64,000 nucleotides of DNA. It comes from Clostridium sp. 1001271st1 H5. Its GTDB lineage: Bacteria > Bacillota > Clostridia > Lachnospirales > Lachnospiraceae. Positions 7,338 to 15,616 of this stretch are shown here, in pieces (the stretch's first letter is position 1; each line of letters opens with the position of its first letter). The notes beneath the pieces were generated by a model that did not search any database, was not told where the DNA came from, and saw only the letters and a list, made by a program, of their open reading frames with translations. Made by a program: the position numbers and the translations under genes. The stretch spans positions 233,146-297,145 of the forward strand of contig NZ_SPHO01000001.1 in NCBI RefSeq assembly GCF_005845215.1, given 5' to 3'.

Positions 7338-7531
7338 ACTGATTCCTCCTTGGTTTTTGATACTGATTTAACGGTATATGCAAGGAGGGGCATTATCAAG
7401 TGGAAAATAGACGACAAAAAGCAACAGAAGATGTCGTAAAATGCGAATAAACGGACCATAAATGGTATTATTCACCAGAACAATCCCCGTTTTGAAAGGC
7501 ATACAATGGCCTTGGAAGGAGGCGCATAAAG

Positions 7532-7717
7532 ATGGATGGAAAGCGGAACGATGAACCGCCAGAACCGGCAGAAAGGTACTCGGATGAAGAACTGCTAAAA
7601 GAATCTGAAGCAGTCAAACGCATGACCGTCCCCTTACCCATCCCGGACCCGAAGCCGGATGAACTTGAGACCATCCGGAAACGGATTCAGGATGAGAAGG
7701 AGAAAGAAGAGAAGTAG
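7532..7717 (+). CDS. Small charged protein of unknown function
   Basis: A 61-residue, highly charged protein with a proline-rich middle (MTVPLPIPDPKPDELETI) and a Lys/Glu-rich, probably helical tail (KRIQDEKEKEEK). GGAGG lies about nine bases before the ATG. It is the last gene before the right end of the mobile element. I do not recognise a family; the opposite strand also has an open frame, but it lacks a ribosome-binding site. Confidence 0.5.
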   Translation: MDGKRNDEPPEPAERYSDEELLKESEAVKRMTVPLPIPDPKPDELETIRKRIQDEKEKEEK

Positions 7718-7783
7718 AAATGGGCGGGTGCCGATTGTCGGACCCGCCAAACTTCATGCTGTTTTCTACCTGCATATATTACT

Positions 7784-7808
7784 CTATTAGACACAGTAAA
7801 GTCACAAA
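7784..7808 (+). repeat. Inner direct repeat, right copy (candidate integrase arm site)
   Basis: 22 of 25 bases match 3701-3725, in the same orientation. Confidence 0.5.
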
Positions 7809-7849
7809 AATGCAAAAAAACAACGTAAAAACTTACTTTTTGGCCCCGT

Positions 7850-7872
7850 AATATTAACAATACCTTAATACC
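7850..7872 (+). repeat. Outer direct repeat, right copy (candidate attachment core)
   Basis: 21 of 23 bases match 3557-3579, in the same orientation. It lies 45 bases beyond the stop codon of the GntR gene. Confidence 0.5.
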
Positions 7873-7917
7873 GGCCAAACACGTCATCCTACCGAATCAA
7901 GTATTCGGAGAAGATAT

Positions 7918-8631
7918 TCAAGGCGTGGAATACTTCAGTATATCTTCCAGAGAAATCTCCAGGTGTTCAATCATGAGATTATAACCCAGCTGGGTATCCC
8001 GTTTATGGAAGGCGTCTATGATTTTTGCATGCGGCGCAACTGCGTTTCCCATAATTTTATCCACTGCAAAAGCTTTGGAGCGGTAACTGCGGAAACATTC
8101 GGTAATATTCTGGCTAATGCGAATCATCAGCTGGTTATCTGTAAATTCCATGATTTGATTGTGAAAAAGTTCATCAAAGGAGAGCAGCTTGACTGTATTT
8201 TTGTCTTTGAGAGCCTGTTGAAAAAGAAAATGTGTTTTTTCTAATGACTCAATATCTGAATCAGTTGCCCTTGGAATAGCCAGGCGTACTGCCATGGGTT
8301 CTATGGCCATACGCACTTCCATGAATTCAATCATATTTCTGCCATTTTCACGAAACCATTCCAGCGCCATTTCGTTTGAATCATTTTTTCTGTACTTGTC
8401 ACTTAAAAAAATGCCCTTACCCTGAATCGCAGTTACGTAATCCATTGCTTTTAACATTCGGTAAGCTTCGCGGGCAGTGGAGCGGCCGATTCCCATCATT
8501 TCACAGACTTCTTTTTCTGTAGGCAGTTTGTCGCCTGGCTGCAGACTGTTTTCTGTTATGTAATTTTGAAGATTCTGAATTGCCTGGTCCACAACAGATA
8601 TCCGTGCAATACTTTTCAGAGGTTTATTCAT
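7918..8631 (-). CDS. GntR-family (FadR subfamily) transcriptional regulator
   Basis: A 237-residue FadR-type regulator: winged helix-turn-helix at residues about 10-75 (GDKLPTEKEVCEMMGIGRST, then REAYRMLKAM) and an all-helical FCD ligand domain (FMEVRMAIEPMAVRLA and later His residues such as FHNQI and HLE that usually bind a metal). AAGGGGAA precedes the ATG at 8631. It follows the left DHDPS-like gene by about 110 bases on the same strand and is probably co-transcribed with it. The control region upstream of that gene carries two operators of the FadR-type half-site pattern TTGTC-n-GAC, so this protein is the most likely repressor of the island. A paralogue lies at 22534-23256. Confidence 0.93.
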   Translation of the reverse strand: MNKPLKSIARISVVDQAIQNLQNYITENSLQPGDKLPTEKEVCEMMGIGRSTAREAYRMLKAMDYVTAIQGKGIFLSDKYRKNDSNEMALEWFRENGRNMIEFMEVRMAIEPMAVRLAIPRATDSDIESLEKTHFLFQQALKDKNTVKLLSFDELFHNQIMEFTDNQLMIRISQNITECFRSYRSKAFAVDKIMGNAVAPHAKIIDAFHKRDTQLGYNLMIEHLEISLEDILKYSTP

Positions 8632-8744
8632 TCGATTCCCCTTCTTTGTTTATATTCTTTCAGTCATTCCCTTGCCGGTTGGTTTATATTTTATCAACGT
8701 TTATCAGAATTTACAAGTGCAATTGCCGAAATGGAGGGGCATAT

Positions 8745-9644
8745 TTATATTTCTGTAAACTTCAGCTCCTCCAGCATATCTGACATGGACCGGGATTCTG
8801 CCTCGGATAACGGCTCCAGCGGAGCATATGTAGATGCATCGGACAGTATTTTGCGGTATTTGAGGGCAGCTTTATAGCGGGCTATATTATGGTCATTGCT
8901 TAAAATTTGGTTCAATTGGTTGGTTTTTCGCTGCAGGGAAACGGCAGTTGGAATATCTCCCCGTTCCAGGGCATTCCATATTGCAACATAATGTTCGGGA
9001 ATCACCTGGGCGTTACCGGAAACAGTACCGGCGCCTCCGGTCAGAACCGCAGCGCAGAACAGTTCATCAGGACCGCACAAGACTGAAAAGCTGCCGCTGC
9101 GTATGGTCATGAATTCCTGTATGCGGGACATATTGGGATAACTGTATTTGATGCCTGCTATATTCGGACATGTTTCAGCTAACTCTTCTGCCAAAGCAGG
9201 GGTGATGTCATTGACAGCACACTGAGGTATGGCATAAAGATAGACAGGGAAGTCGGAAGGAACACTCCGGCAGACGGATTGATAATAGCTGACCAATTCC
9301 CGGTCAGACAGTTTATAGAAGACGGGAGTAACCACACCAATGCCATCAGCACCTATATCAACAGCATGTTTAGCTAACGTTATGGTATCAGCCTGGTTAA
9401 CAGCACCGGCTTGTATATATACAACGGCCCGTCCGGCGGTCTGGCGAACCACTGTTTCAGCAAGAACCTTTCTGTCCTCCATTCCCATAAGCATCATTTC
9501 ACCTGTGGTTCCGCCTGGATAGAGACAATGGATACCCTTTTCAATCAGGAAATCTGTCAGATGTTCCAGGCTTGAAATATCCAGGGTTCTTTCTTTCGTA
9601 AGAGGAGTTACCAGTGGAACCGTTACACCATATAACAGACGCAT
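8745..9644 (-). CDS. DHDPS/N-acetylneuraminate lyase family protein
   Basis: A 299-residue class I aldolase-type lyase of the dihydrodipicolinate synthase superfamily. It has GGTTGE (residues 44-49), Tyr137 in YLYAIP and the Schiff-base Lys166 in GIKYS. These residues show that a pyruvate-type keto acid is bound or released as an imine; the second substrate cannot be read from sequence. ATG at 9644 is chosen over an upstream TTG because GGAAAGGATGG precedes it. It reads away from a paralogous gene at 9940 across a shared operator region and leads into the GntR gene. The presence of two family members makes a lysine-synthesis role for both unlikely; a 2-keto-3-deoxy-acid aldolase is one possibility. 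Confidence 0.88.
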   Translation of the reverse strand: MRLLYGVTVPLVTPLTKERTLDISSLEHLTDFLIEKGIHCLYPGGTTGEMMLMGMEDRKVLAETVVRQTAGRAVVYIQAGAVNQADTITLAKHAVDIGADGIGVVTPVFYKLSDRELVSYYQSVCRSVPSDFPVYLYAIPQCAVNDITPALAEELAETCPNIAGIKYSYPNMSRIQEFMTIRSGSFSVLCGPDELFCAAVLTGGAGTVSGNAQVIPEHYVAIWNALERGDIPTAVSLQRKTNQLNQILSNDHNIARYKAALKYRKILSDASTYAPLEPLSEAESRSMSDMLEELKFTEI

Positions 9645-9707
9645 TATAATGAACCATCCTTTCCGAATAAGCTGAACTGACAATATGAAAGCAGTTATAT
9701 TGAATAT

Positions 9708-9737
9708 AGCATATCATGTTGTCTGACAACATGTCAA
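9708..9737 (-). promoter_or_regulatory. Minus-strand promoter with palindromic GntR operator
   Basis: On the minus strand, TTGACA (9737-9732) and TATGCT (9713-9708) are 18 bases apart. The spacer contains the operator at 9715-9733, CATGTTGTC-T-GACAACATG, whose 9-base arms are perfectly complementary. Binding would block the promoter of the left DHDPS-gntR transcript. Confidence 0.75.
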
Positions 9738-9835
9738 TACTAAAAAATGAAGAACATGGAAATCTCTGTTTACTCTAAAAATCAGTCGTAATTATATAAT
9801 ATATGCACAAAAATATACTTAAATATTAAAAACTA

Positions 9836-9880
9836 TTGACATATATTGAAAAAATAGTTATCATGTTATCAGACAACATG
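9836..9880 (+). promoter_or_regulatory. Plus-strand promoter with second GntR operator
   Basis: TTGACA (9836-9841), 17 bases, TATCAT (9859-9864). The operator 9862-9880, CATGTTATC-A-GACAACATG, differs at one base from perfect symmetry and overlaps the -10 box and start site. It matches the operator at 9715-9733 in 17 of 19 bases. This promoter should drive the long catabolic operon, with repression by the FadR-type regulator. Confidence 0.8.
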
Positions 9881-9939
9881 ATAACAGCAGAATAAATAAA
9901 ATTTATAATCAATATTGAAAGAGCAAAGGAGAACATCAA

Positions 9940-10875
9940 ATGACAAGAAATGAATTTACGCAGAAGTATGGACAGATTTTATGCCCCCTGGTAACGCCGT
10001 ATGATGCCAATGAGGAGGTGAATTACAAGGCTTACGAAGATTTAATCGAATATCTGATACAAAATGACCTCTGTGATTCCTTAATCGTGACCGGGACAAC
10101 GGGAGAGGCGTCCCTGCTTACATTTGATGAGAGAGTCAGGCTGATGGAAACAGCCCTTAAGGCTTCAGCCGGCAGAAAACCTGTTATAGCAGGCACTGGA
10201 TGCGCATCCACAAAGGAAACCATTGCCCTTACAAAAAAAGCCGAGGATTTAGGAATCGAGCTTTGTATGGTGGTTGCTCCTTATTATAACAAGCCTACTC
10301 AGGAGGGTATTTACCGTCACTACAAGGCAGTTGCCGATAGCGTAAATATTAATATCCTCCTCTACAATATTCCGATTTTTGTAGGGGTAAACGTGGATGC
10401 CTCCACTGTGAGGGAACTTTCAAAAATCGGGAATATCATTGGAATCAAAGATGAAGCCGGTATTAACCCCACTCAGATTACAGACTTTATATTGGCAACC
10501 GAAGATATTAACCCGGAATTTGTAATCTTCAATGGAGATGATATCATGCTTCTTCCTACGGTAGTGCAGGGAGCCATGGGCGTGGTCAGCGGCGGTGCCC
10601 ATATCTTCGGACATGAAATCAGGACTATTTTAAAAGCATTTGCAGAGGGGAACCATAATAAGGCAAAGGAATTGTTCGTACCGCTGTACAGATTCTGCAA
10701 GGCATGCGGACAAAACGGAAGAATTCTTCCCAATTCTATTATGAGACCGGCTATTGAAATGGTAACAGGAATTCCTGTTGGACCGTGCAGAGGTCCGCTG
10801 GCGCCGATTACTGAGGATGAGAAAAAAATTCTGGTGGATACCATGAAGTCCATCGGAATTAAAATAAACGGATAA
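9940..10875 (+). CDS. DHDPS-family lyase/aldolase, first gene of the catabolic operon
   Basis: A 311-residue member of the dihydrodipicolinate synthase superfamily with GTTGE (residues 52-56), the PYYNKPTQEG signature, Tyr142 in LLYNIP and Schiff-base Lys170 in IGIKDEAG. It is closer to canonical DapA than the divergent paralogue at 8745-9644, yet it heads a long sugar/acid operon under a GntR-controlled promoter, which argues for a catabolic role (keto-acid aldolase or dehydratase). AAAGGAG lies nine bases before the ATG. It is followed after 32 bases by the solute-binding protein gene. Confidence 0.88.
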   Translation: MTRNEFTQKYGQILCPLVTPYDANEEVNYKAYEDLIEYLIQNDLCDSLIVTGTTGEASLLTFDERVRLMETALKASAGRKPVIAGTGCASTKETIALTKKAEDLGIELCMVVAPYYNKPTQEGIYRHYKAVADSVNINILLYNIPIFVGVNVDASTVRELSKIGNIIGIKDEAGINPTQITDFILATEDINPEFVIFNGDDIMLLPTVVQGAMGVVSGGAHIFGHEIRTILKAFAEGNHNKAKELFVPLYRFCKACGQNGRILPNSIMRPAIEMVTGIPVGPCRGPLAPITEDEKKILVDTMKSIGIKING

Positions 10876-10907
10876 CCAACAAAGGATGAAAGGAAGGGTA
10901 TTTCGGC

Positions 10908-12149
10908 ATGATGAAAAAAAGATTAGCAGTAGGTCTGGCAGCAGTCATGATGATGGGGTTAACAGCATGCTCAGGGGGAGGAACAGCAGGAGGAACAAGC
11001 GCACCTGCATCCGCTGCTTCACAACAGTCACAGGAAGAAAAGACCGAGGGTGAAAAAACGGAGGCAGAGAAGACAGAGGCGTCAGAGGAATTGGATGGGG
11101 AAATCAAATTCGGCGTCAGCTGCGCAATTACAGGAAACTTTCCGCTGGCAGGCCAGAGAACGAAGGAGGGAATTGACCTGGCTCTGGAACAGATTAATGC
11201 CAATGGGGGTGTTCTGGGTAAAAAACTGGTATATGTAGCGGAGGACGACCAGAATACGCAGACAACAGCCGTAAATGTGGTAACCAGGCTATTGAATGAG
11301 GATGTGTGTGCGGTAATTGGACCCCATACCTCCGGAAATGCGGCAGCCACCAGTGACTTATATAAGAATGCCGGGATTCCGTTTATGACAGGCGGTTCCA
11401 GCCCTAAACTAGCGACGCTGGATAATCCTTACTTCTTCCGCGTAAGACCTTCTGATACCATCAACGGGCAAGTGGCGGCAAGATATGCGGTTGATACGCT
11501 GGGGGCCAAGAAGATAGGAATTTCCTACAATAACAATGACTTTGGAACCGGCGGAAGGGATGTTATCATTCCTATATTGGAAGCGGATGGCATTGAGTAT
11601 GTGGCCGTTGGACATAACGCAGGTGATAAGGATTTGACAGGGCAGATGATGCAGCTCAAGAGCGCAGGCGTTGACTGTATTATCTCCTGGACAGACGACG
11701 CTGAGGTTGCACTGACCGCCAGGCAGTTGTATGAACTGGGGCTGGATGTACCTGTAATTGCCTCCGCAGGTGTTGTTATGGACCAGGTGTTAAATCTGCT
11801 GGAACCAGAGTATGTGGAAGGATGGTATGCGGTCACTGACTTTGTATCAACCAATGACGACGATACTGTAAAGCAGTTTGTAGAGGACTTCAAAGCAAAA
11901 TATGGATATGCCCCCGAACTTTATGCATCTACATACTATAGCGCGGCTTATGTGCTGGCAGACGCAATTGAAAGAGCCGGGTCAACCGAGCCTCAGGCTG
12001 TCAGGGATGCTCTGGCGGAAACAAAGGATATGAAGCTTCCGGAAGGTCTGTTTTCCTGCGATGAAGGGGGAAATATGGTCCATGGCTGCGTAATTGCGCA
12101 GATTAAAGATAAAATTCCGGGCATGGTGGATTATGTGACGGTGGAGTAG
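10908..12149 (+). CDS. ABC transporter solute-binding lipoprotein, branched-chain amino acid (HAAT) type
   Basis: A 413-residue extracytoplasmic binding protein. The N-terminal signal ends in the lipobox LTAC with lipidated Cys21, followed by a Gly/Ser/Ala and Glu/Lys-rich linker with repeats of the EKTE type. The mature domain (from about residue 65, IKFGVSCAITGNFPLAGQ) is the Leu/Ile/Val-binding fold. HAAT systems carry amino acids, amides, urea and small carboxylic acids, so the operon context points to a small acid or sugar acid rather than leucine. A hairpin follows the stop codon and separates it from the permease genes, probably allowing higher binding-protein levels. Confidence 0.9.
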   Translation: MMKKRLAVGLAAVMMMGLTACSGGGTAGGTSAPASAASQQSQEEKTEGEKTEAEKTEASEELDGEIKFGVSCAITGNFPLAGQRTKEGIDLALEQINANGGVLGKKLVYVAEDDQNTQTTAVNVVTRLLNEDVCAVIGPHTSGNAAATSDLYKNAGIPFMTGGSSPKLATLDNPYFFRVRPSDTINGQVAARYAVDTLGAKKIGISYNNNDFGTGGRDVIIPILEADGIEYVAVGHNAGDKDLTGQMMQLKSAGVDCIISWTDDAEVALTARQLYELGLDVPVIASAGVVMDQVLNLLEPEYVEGWYAVTDFVSTNDDDTVKQFVEDFKAKYGYAPELYASTYYSAAYVLADAIERAGSTEPQAVRDALAETKDMKLPEGLFSCDEGGNMVHGCVIAQIKDKIPGMVDYVTVE

Positions 12150-12159
12150 CAGTCGTTGA

Positions 12160-12197
12160 AAAATGGATGCAGACAGGAAATGGTTTGCATCCATTTT
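12160..12197 (+). other. Intergenic hairpin between binding-protein and permease genes
   Basis: AAAATGGATGCA (12160-12171) and TGCATCCATTTT (12186-12197) are perfectly complementary with a 14-base loop. No U run follows beyond the stem. It most likely protects the 3' end of the binding-protein message or causes partial termination. Confidence 0.6.
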
Positions 12198-12221
12198 AAA
12201 CTAAGAGATGGGAGGTCCCAA

Positions 12222-13097
12222 ATGACTTACAGCATTATTATCCAGCTTATTGTGAGCGGGCTTGCTCTTGGATTTATTTATGCGCTGGTGGCGATTGAGT
12301 ATACATTGATTTTTAATTCTACCGGCCTGCTGAATTTCAGCCATGATAAATTCATCATGTTAGGCGCGTATATCTTTGCAGCCCAATTCCTTATGAGGAT
12401 GGGAACAAATCCGGTGGTGGGTGTTCTGGCCACTGTTCTTACCATGTTTGTATTCGGCGTCCTGGTGGCGACCGGTATATTCAATCCGCTTCGTAATATG
12501 ACGTCCCCAATTTTTGCCGTTATGGGCACGGTGTTTTTGGGAAGGATTCTCAATGAACTGGCCAGAATCATCTGGGGAGCTACTCCTTTTACTGTGCCTG
12601 GTTTTTTAAAAGGAACGGTAAAGCTTGGGGACATTGTGATTACAGTGGCAAACATCACTGTTATTGTAGTGTCCATAGCAATCGTAATCCTTTTACAGTT
12701 ATTTTTTAATTTTACGAAGACAGGAAAGGCCATGAGATGTGTACAGCAGAACAAGACGGCCGCCACTCTGATGGGAATCAACGTCACCAGAAATATTAAC
12801 TTAACTATTGCTCTCAGCGCGGCAATCTGTGCAGCAATAGGCATCATGGTGATTCCTTTATTCACCGTGGATTTAACCATAGCTAACATGATAGGGTTAA
12901 AGGGATTTGCGGCAGGCGTGTTCGGCGGCTTCGGGTATTTGCCGGGTGCGATTCTGGGAGGCGTGGTAATAGGAATTCTGGAGAACCTGAGTACACTTGT
13001 GATTCCCACACTGTATAAAGACTGCGTTGCTTTTGTGCTTTTAATCGCATGTCTGCTAATCAGGCCCACAGGACTTCTGGGGCACAGAAAGAAATGA
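12222..13097 (+). CDS. livH: HAAT-family ABC transporter permease (LivH-like)
   Basis: A 291-residue membrane protein with about eight hydrophobic helices, starting MTYSIIIQLIVSGLALGFIY and carrying the LivH-type GLKGFAAGVFGGFGYLPGA loop that contacts the ATPases. I chose ATG 12222 because GGGAGG lies seven bases upstream; the open frame extends 22 codons further left into the intergenic hairpin but without a ribosome-binding site. It is one half of the inner-membrane channel formed with the LivM-like protein encoded next. Confidence 0.9.
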   Translation: MTYSIIIQLIVSGLALGFIYALVAIEYTLIFNSTGLLNFSHDKFIMLGAYIFAAQFLMRMGTNPVVGVLATVLTMFVFGVLVATGIFNPLRNMTSPIFAVMGTVFLGRILNELARIIWGATPFTVPGFLKGTVKLGDIVITVANITVIVVSIAIVILLQLFFNFTKTGKAMRCVQQNKTAATLMGINVTRNINLTIALSAAICAAIGIMVIPLFTVDLTIANMIGLKGFAAGVFGGFGYLPGAILGGVVIGILENLSTLVIPTLYKDCVAFVLLIACLLIRPTGLLGHRKK

Positions 13098-13108
13098 TGG
13101 AGGTGCAC

Positions 13109-14086
13109 ATGAATAAATCCGCAAAAATGACAGGGATTCTTTTTGGAATCTTCCTTTTGGTCCTCATTCCGATTGTTGATAAGAATACCTACCATCATAT
13201 CGTACTGTGCCAGACGCTGGTCAATATCGTGGTGGTTACCGGATTAAATTTTATAACCGGTCTGACCGGACAGATGAATATGGGTACAGCAGGAATCATG
13301 GCGCTGGGAGCGTACTCTGCCGCCCTGTGCAGCGCGAAATTCCACATGCCGATTGTGGTGGGATTTATTGTTGCCATTGTGATGGGCATTTTGGTTGGTA
13401 AGGGCCTGGGGTATCCGAGTCTGCGCCTGAAAGGTGTATATCTTTCCCTTACTACCATTGGTTTCAGTGAGATTACCCGCCTTATTCTTACCAACTGGGT
13501 AGGGCTGACCGGGGGAACCATGGGCGTACAAAATATACCATGGATTCGCCTGTTTGGAATTGAACTAAACACATCTTTTAGAATCTACTATTTTTATCTC
13601 GCCATTGTAATAGTCATTACTATCATGGCATACCGAATCGTGCACTCCAAATGGGGGCGGGCGTTCAAGGCAATACGGGATAATGTGGAGGCGGTTGAGG
13701 CCAGCGGCATCAATATTGCCCAGATGAAGATACTTGCATTTACCCTGGCCACCATTCTGGGATGTTTCGGGGGAGCCATGTATACACATATGATGGGATA
13801 TATCAACCCAACCACCTTTGTCCAGGATTTGTCGGCCAACTATCTTGCCATGATGATGATTGGAGGCATTGGTACGGTTGGAGGAAATGTAATTGGAGGA
13901 GCGGTCATTACGATTTTACCGGAGTTCCTGCGGTTCATGGAAAGCTATTACTGGCTGGTGTTCAGTGTGATTGCTCTGTTATTTGCTATTTTCCTTCCCA
14001 ATGGCATTGTTTCCCTGTTTACACATACAGGTCCATTTGGAAAATTTGGTCTGGTAAAGCGCCTGTGTAAAAAGGAGGGAGAATAG
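13109..14086 (+). CDS. livM: HAAT-family ABC transporter permease (LivM-like)
   Basis: A 325-residue permease with the LivM signature region (NFITGLTGQMNMGTAGIMAL, then the GGIGTVGGNVIGGAV coupling loop). The ATG at 13109 follows GGAGG by six bases and lies 11 bases after the LivH-like stop. About nine to ten hydrophobic segments are visible. It pairs with the LivH-like permease and the two ATPases that follow immediately. Confidence 0.9.
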   Translation: MNKSAKMTGILFGIFLLVLIPIVDKNTYHHIVLCQTLVNIVVVTGLNFITGLTGQMNMGTAGIMALGAYSAALCSAKFHMPIVVGFIVAIVMGILVGKGLGYPSLRLKGVYLSLTTIGFSEITRLILTNWVGLTGGTMGVQNIPWIRLFGIELNTSFRIYYFYLAIVIVITIMAYRIVHSKWGRAFKAIRDNVEAVEASGINIAQMKILAFTLATILGCFGGAMYTHMMGYINPTTFVQDLSANYLAMMMIGGIGTVGGNVIGGAVITILPEFLRFMESYYWLVFSVIALLFAIFLPNGIVSLFTHTGPFGKFGLVKRLCKKEGE

Positions 14087-14908
14087 ATGATGAACGGCGA
14101 TACAATTTTAAAGCTGAATCACATTACAAAAAGGTTCTCCGGCCTTGTGGCTGTGAATGATTTGTCCCTGGAAATGAAAAAAAGAACTATACATGCCCTG
14201 ATTGGACCAAACGGTTCAGGAAAGACCACCACAGTGAACCAGATTACCGGTACATACGCCCCTACGGACGGGGAGATATATTATAAAGATACATGCACCA
14301 CCCTTATGCAGCCGTATCAGATAGCACGCTTAGGCATAAGCCGCACCTTTCAGAATCTTAAGTTATTTCAGTCCATGACAGTCATGGAGAATCTGATGGT
14401 AGGCGGCCATCAGATGACAAAATTAGGAATCCTGCAGTTCCTTTATCGTTTCAGGGAAGCTGGAAGAGAGGAGCACATACTCAGGGAGAGAGCAGAGGAA
14501 GTGCTGGAATATATAGGTCTTGGGGATATCAGGGATGTGAACGTAAAGAATCTTCCTTATGGCAAGCAGAAAATGACGGAGTTTGGACGGGCTTTGATGC
14601 TGAAACCGGAGACACTTATTTTAGATGAGCCGGCCGCGGGCCTGAATCCCACAGAGCGGAAGGAATTTGTGGATATTATACTCAAAACCTTTGATTCGGG
14701 AGTGGACATTTTCCTGATTGAACACAACATGGACGTGGTTATGAATATTTGCACCAATATTACGGTGCTGAACTTCGGAGCGAAAATTGCGGAGGGAACT
14801 CCGGATGAAATACAGAATAATGATGAGGTAATCAAGGCATATCTCGGGGACCGCTACAAGCCTATTATGCATATTAAGGAGGAGGTGTTGGCACATGCTG
14901 AAAGTTAA
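14087..14908 (+). CDS. livG: HAAT-family ABC transporter ATP-binding protein (LivG-like)
   Basis: A 273-residue ATPase with Walker A GPNGSGKTT (residues 40-48), an atypical signature LPYGKQ (156-161) and Walker B LILDEP (177-182). The BCA_ABC-type C-terminal extension (KAYLGDRYKPI) is typical of LivG. Its start directly abuts the LivM stop, with AAGGAGGG upstream, and its end overlaps the next ATPase gene by 14 bases, indicating tight coupling. Confidence 0.92.
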   Translation: MMNGDTILKLNHITKRFSGLVAVNDLSLEMKKRTIHALIGPNGSGKTTTVNQITGTYAPTDGEIYYKDTCTTLMQPYQIARLGISRTFQNLKLFQSMTVMENLMVGGHQMTKLGILQFLYRFREAGREEHILRERAEEVLEYIGLGDIRDVNVKNLPYGKQKMTEFGRALMLKPETLILDEPAAGLNPTERKEFVDIILKTFDSGVDIFLIEHNMDVVMNICTNITVLNFGAKIAEGTPDEIQNNDEVIKAYLGDRYKPIMHIKEEVLAHAES

Positions 14909-15605
14909 TAATATAAACGTATATTACGGAAAAGTAGAGGCATTGTTCAACGTTTCCTTTGAGGTTGGCGATGATGAGATTGTGTCACTAATAGGGGCAA
15001 ACGGAGCAGGAAAAACCACCTTGATGAAAACCATTGTAGGCATTAACCGCACCGGACAGGGCTCCATTGAATACAACGGAAAGGCAATCCATAACCAAAA
15101 GCCCCATAAATCCATTTACGATGGGATTGTATATGTACCTGAGGGACGGGAGGTGTTTCCTCAGATGACCGTGCTGGAGAATCTGGAGATGGGAGCGTTC
15201 AGCAAACGGTATTCAAAAGGTGAGATGGCGGACCATGTGGCCGAGGTGTATGACCTGTTTCCACGGCTGAAGGAAAGGTCAAAACAGGCGGCGGGAACCA
15301 TGAGCGGCGGTGAGCAGCAGATGCTGGCTATCGGAAGGGGAATGATGAGCAATCCAAAGCTGCTTATGTTTGACGAACCCTCCCTGGGACTTGCTCCGGT
15401 CATTGTGGACGAGATGTTCAGGGCCATTATCCAAATCAATGAGATGAAGAAGACTCCGATTGTAATTGCGGAACAAAACGCCTTCATGGCCATGGGCATT
15501 TCCAACAGAACGTATGTATTGGAAGTGGGACACGTGGTCAACCACGGAAAAAGCTCGGTGCTTCTGGACAGTCCGGAAATCAAGAAGGCATACCTGGGCG
15601 GATGA
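14895..15605 (+). CDS. livF: HAAT-family ABC transporter ATP-binding protein (LivF-like)
   Basis: A 236-residue ATPase with Walker A GANGAGKTT (residues 34-42), signature MSGGEQQ (136-142) and Walker B LLMFDEP (156-162); the IVYVPEGREVFP stretch is characteristic of LivF. GGAGGAGG precedes the ATG. It completes the importer encoded by the five preceding genes. Confidence 0.93.
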   Translation: MLKVNNINVYYGKVEALFNVSFEVGDDEIVSLIGANGAGKTTLMKTIVGINRTGQGSIEYNGKAIHNQKPHKSIYDGIVYVPEGREVFPQMTVLENLEMGAFSKRYSKGEMADHVAEVYDLFPRLKERSKQAAGTMSGGEQQMLAIGRGMMSNPKLLMFDEPSLGLAPVIVDEMFRAIIQINEMKKTPIVIAEQNAFMAMGISNRTYVLEVGHVVNHGKSSVLLDSPEIKKAYLGG

Positions 15606-15616
15606 TGGAGGCAGCG

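Larger units (their letters stand above)
3557..7872. mobile_element. Integrated element remnant (phage-like) with complete integrase and internal deletion
   Basis: The segment carries a tyrosine integrase, a holin-like small toxin, a T5orf172 gene, an endolysin fragment, a Spo0A C-terminal-domain protein and a small unknown gene. It is bracketed by an outer pair of 23-bp direct repeats (3557-3579 and 7850-7872, two mismatches) and an inner pair of 25-bp direct repeats (3701-3725 and 7784-7808, three mismatches). By analogy with tyrosine-recombinase elements, the outer pair could be core attachment sequences and the inner pair arm-type integrase sites; this is inference. Structural, replication and conjugation genes are absent, and the 5' ends of two genes were lost at one junction near 6270, so this is a deletion remnant. 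Confidence 0.7.
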
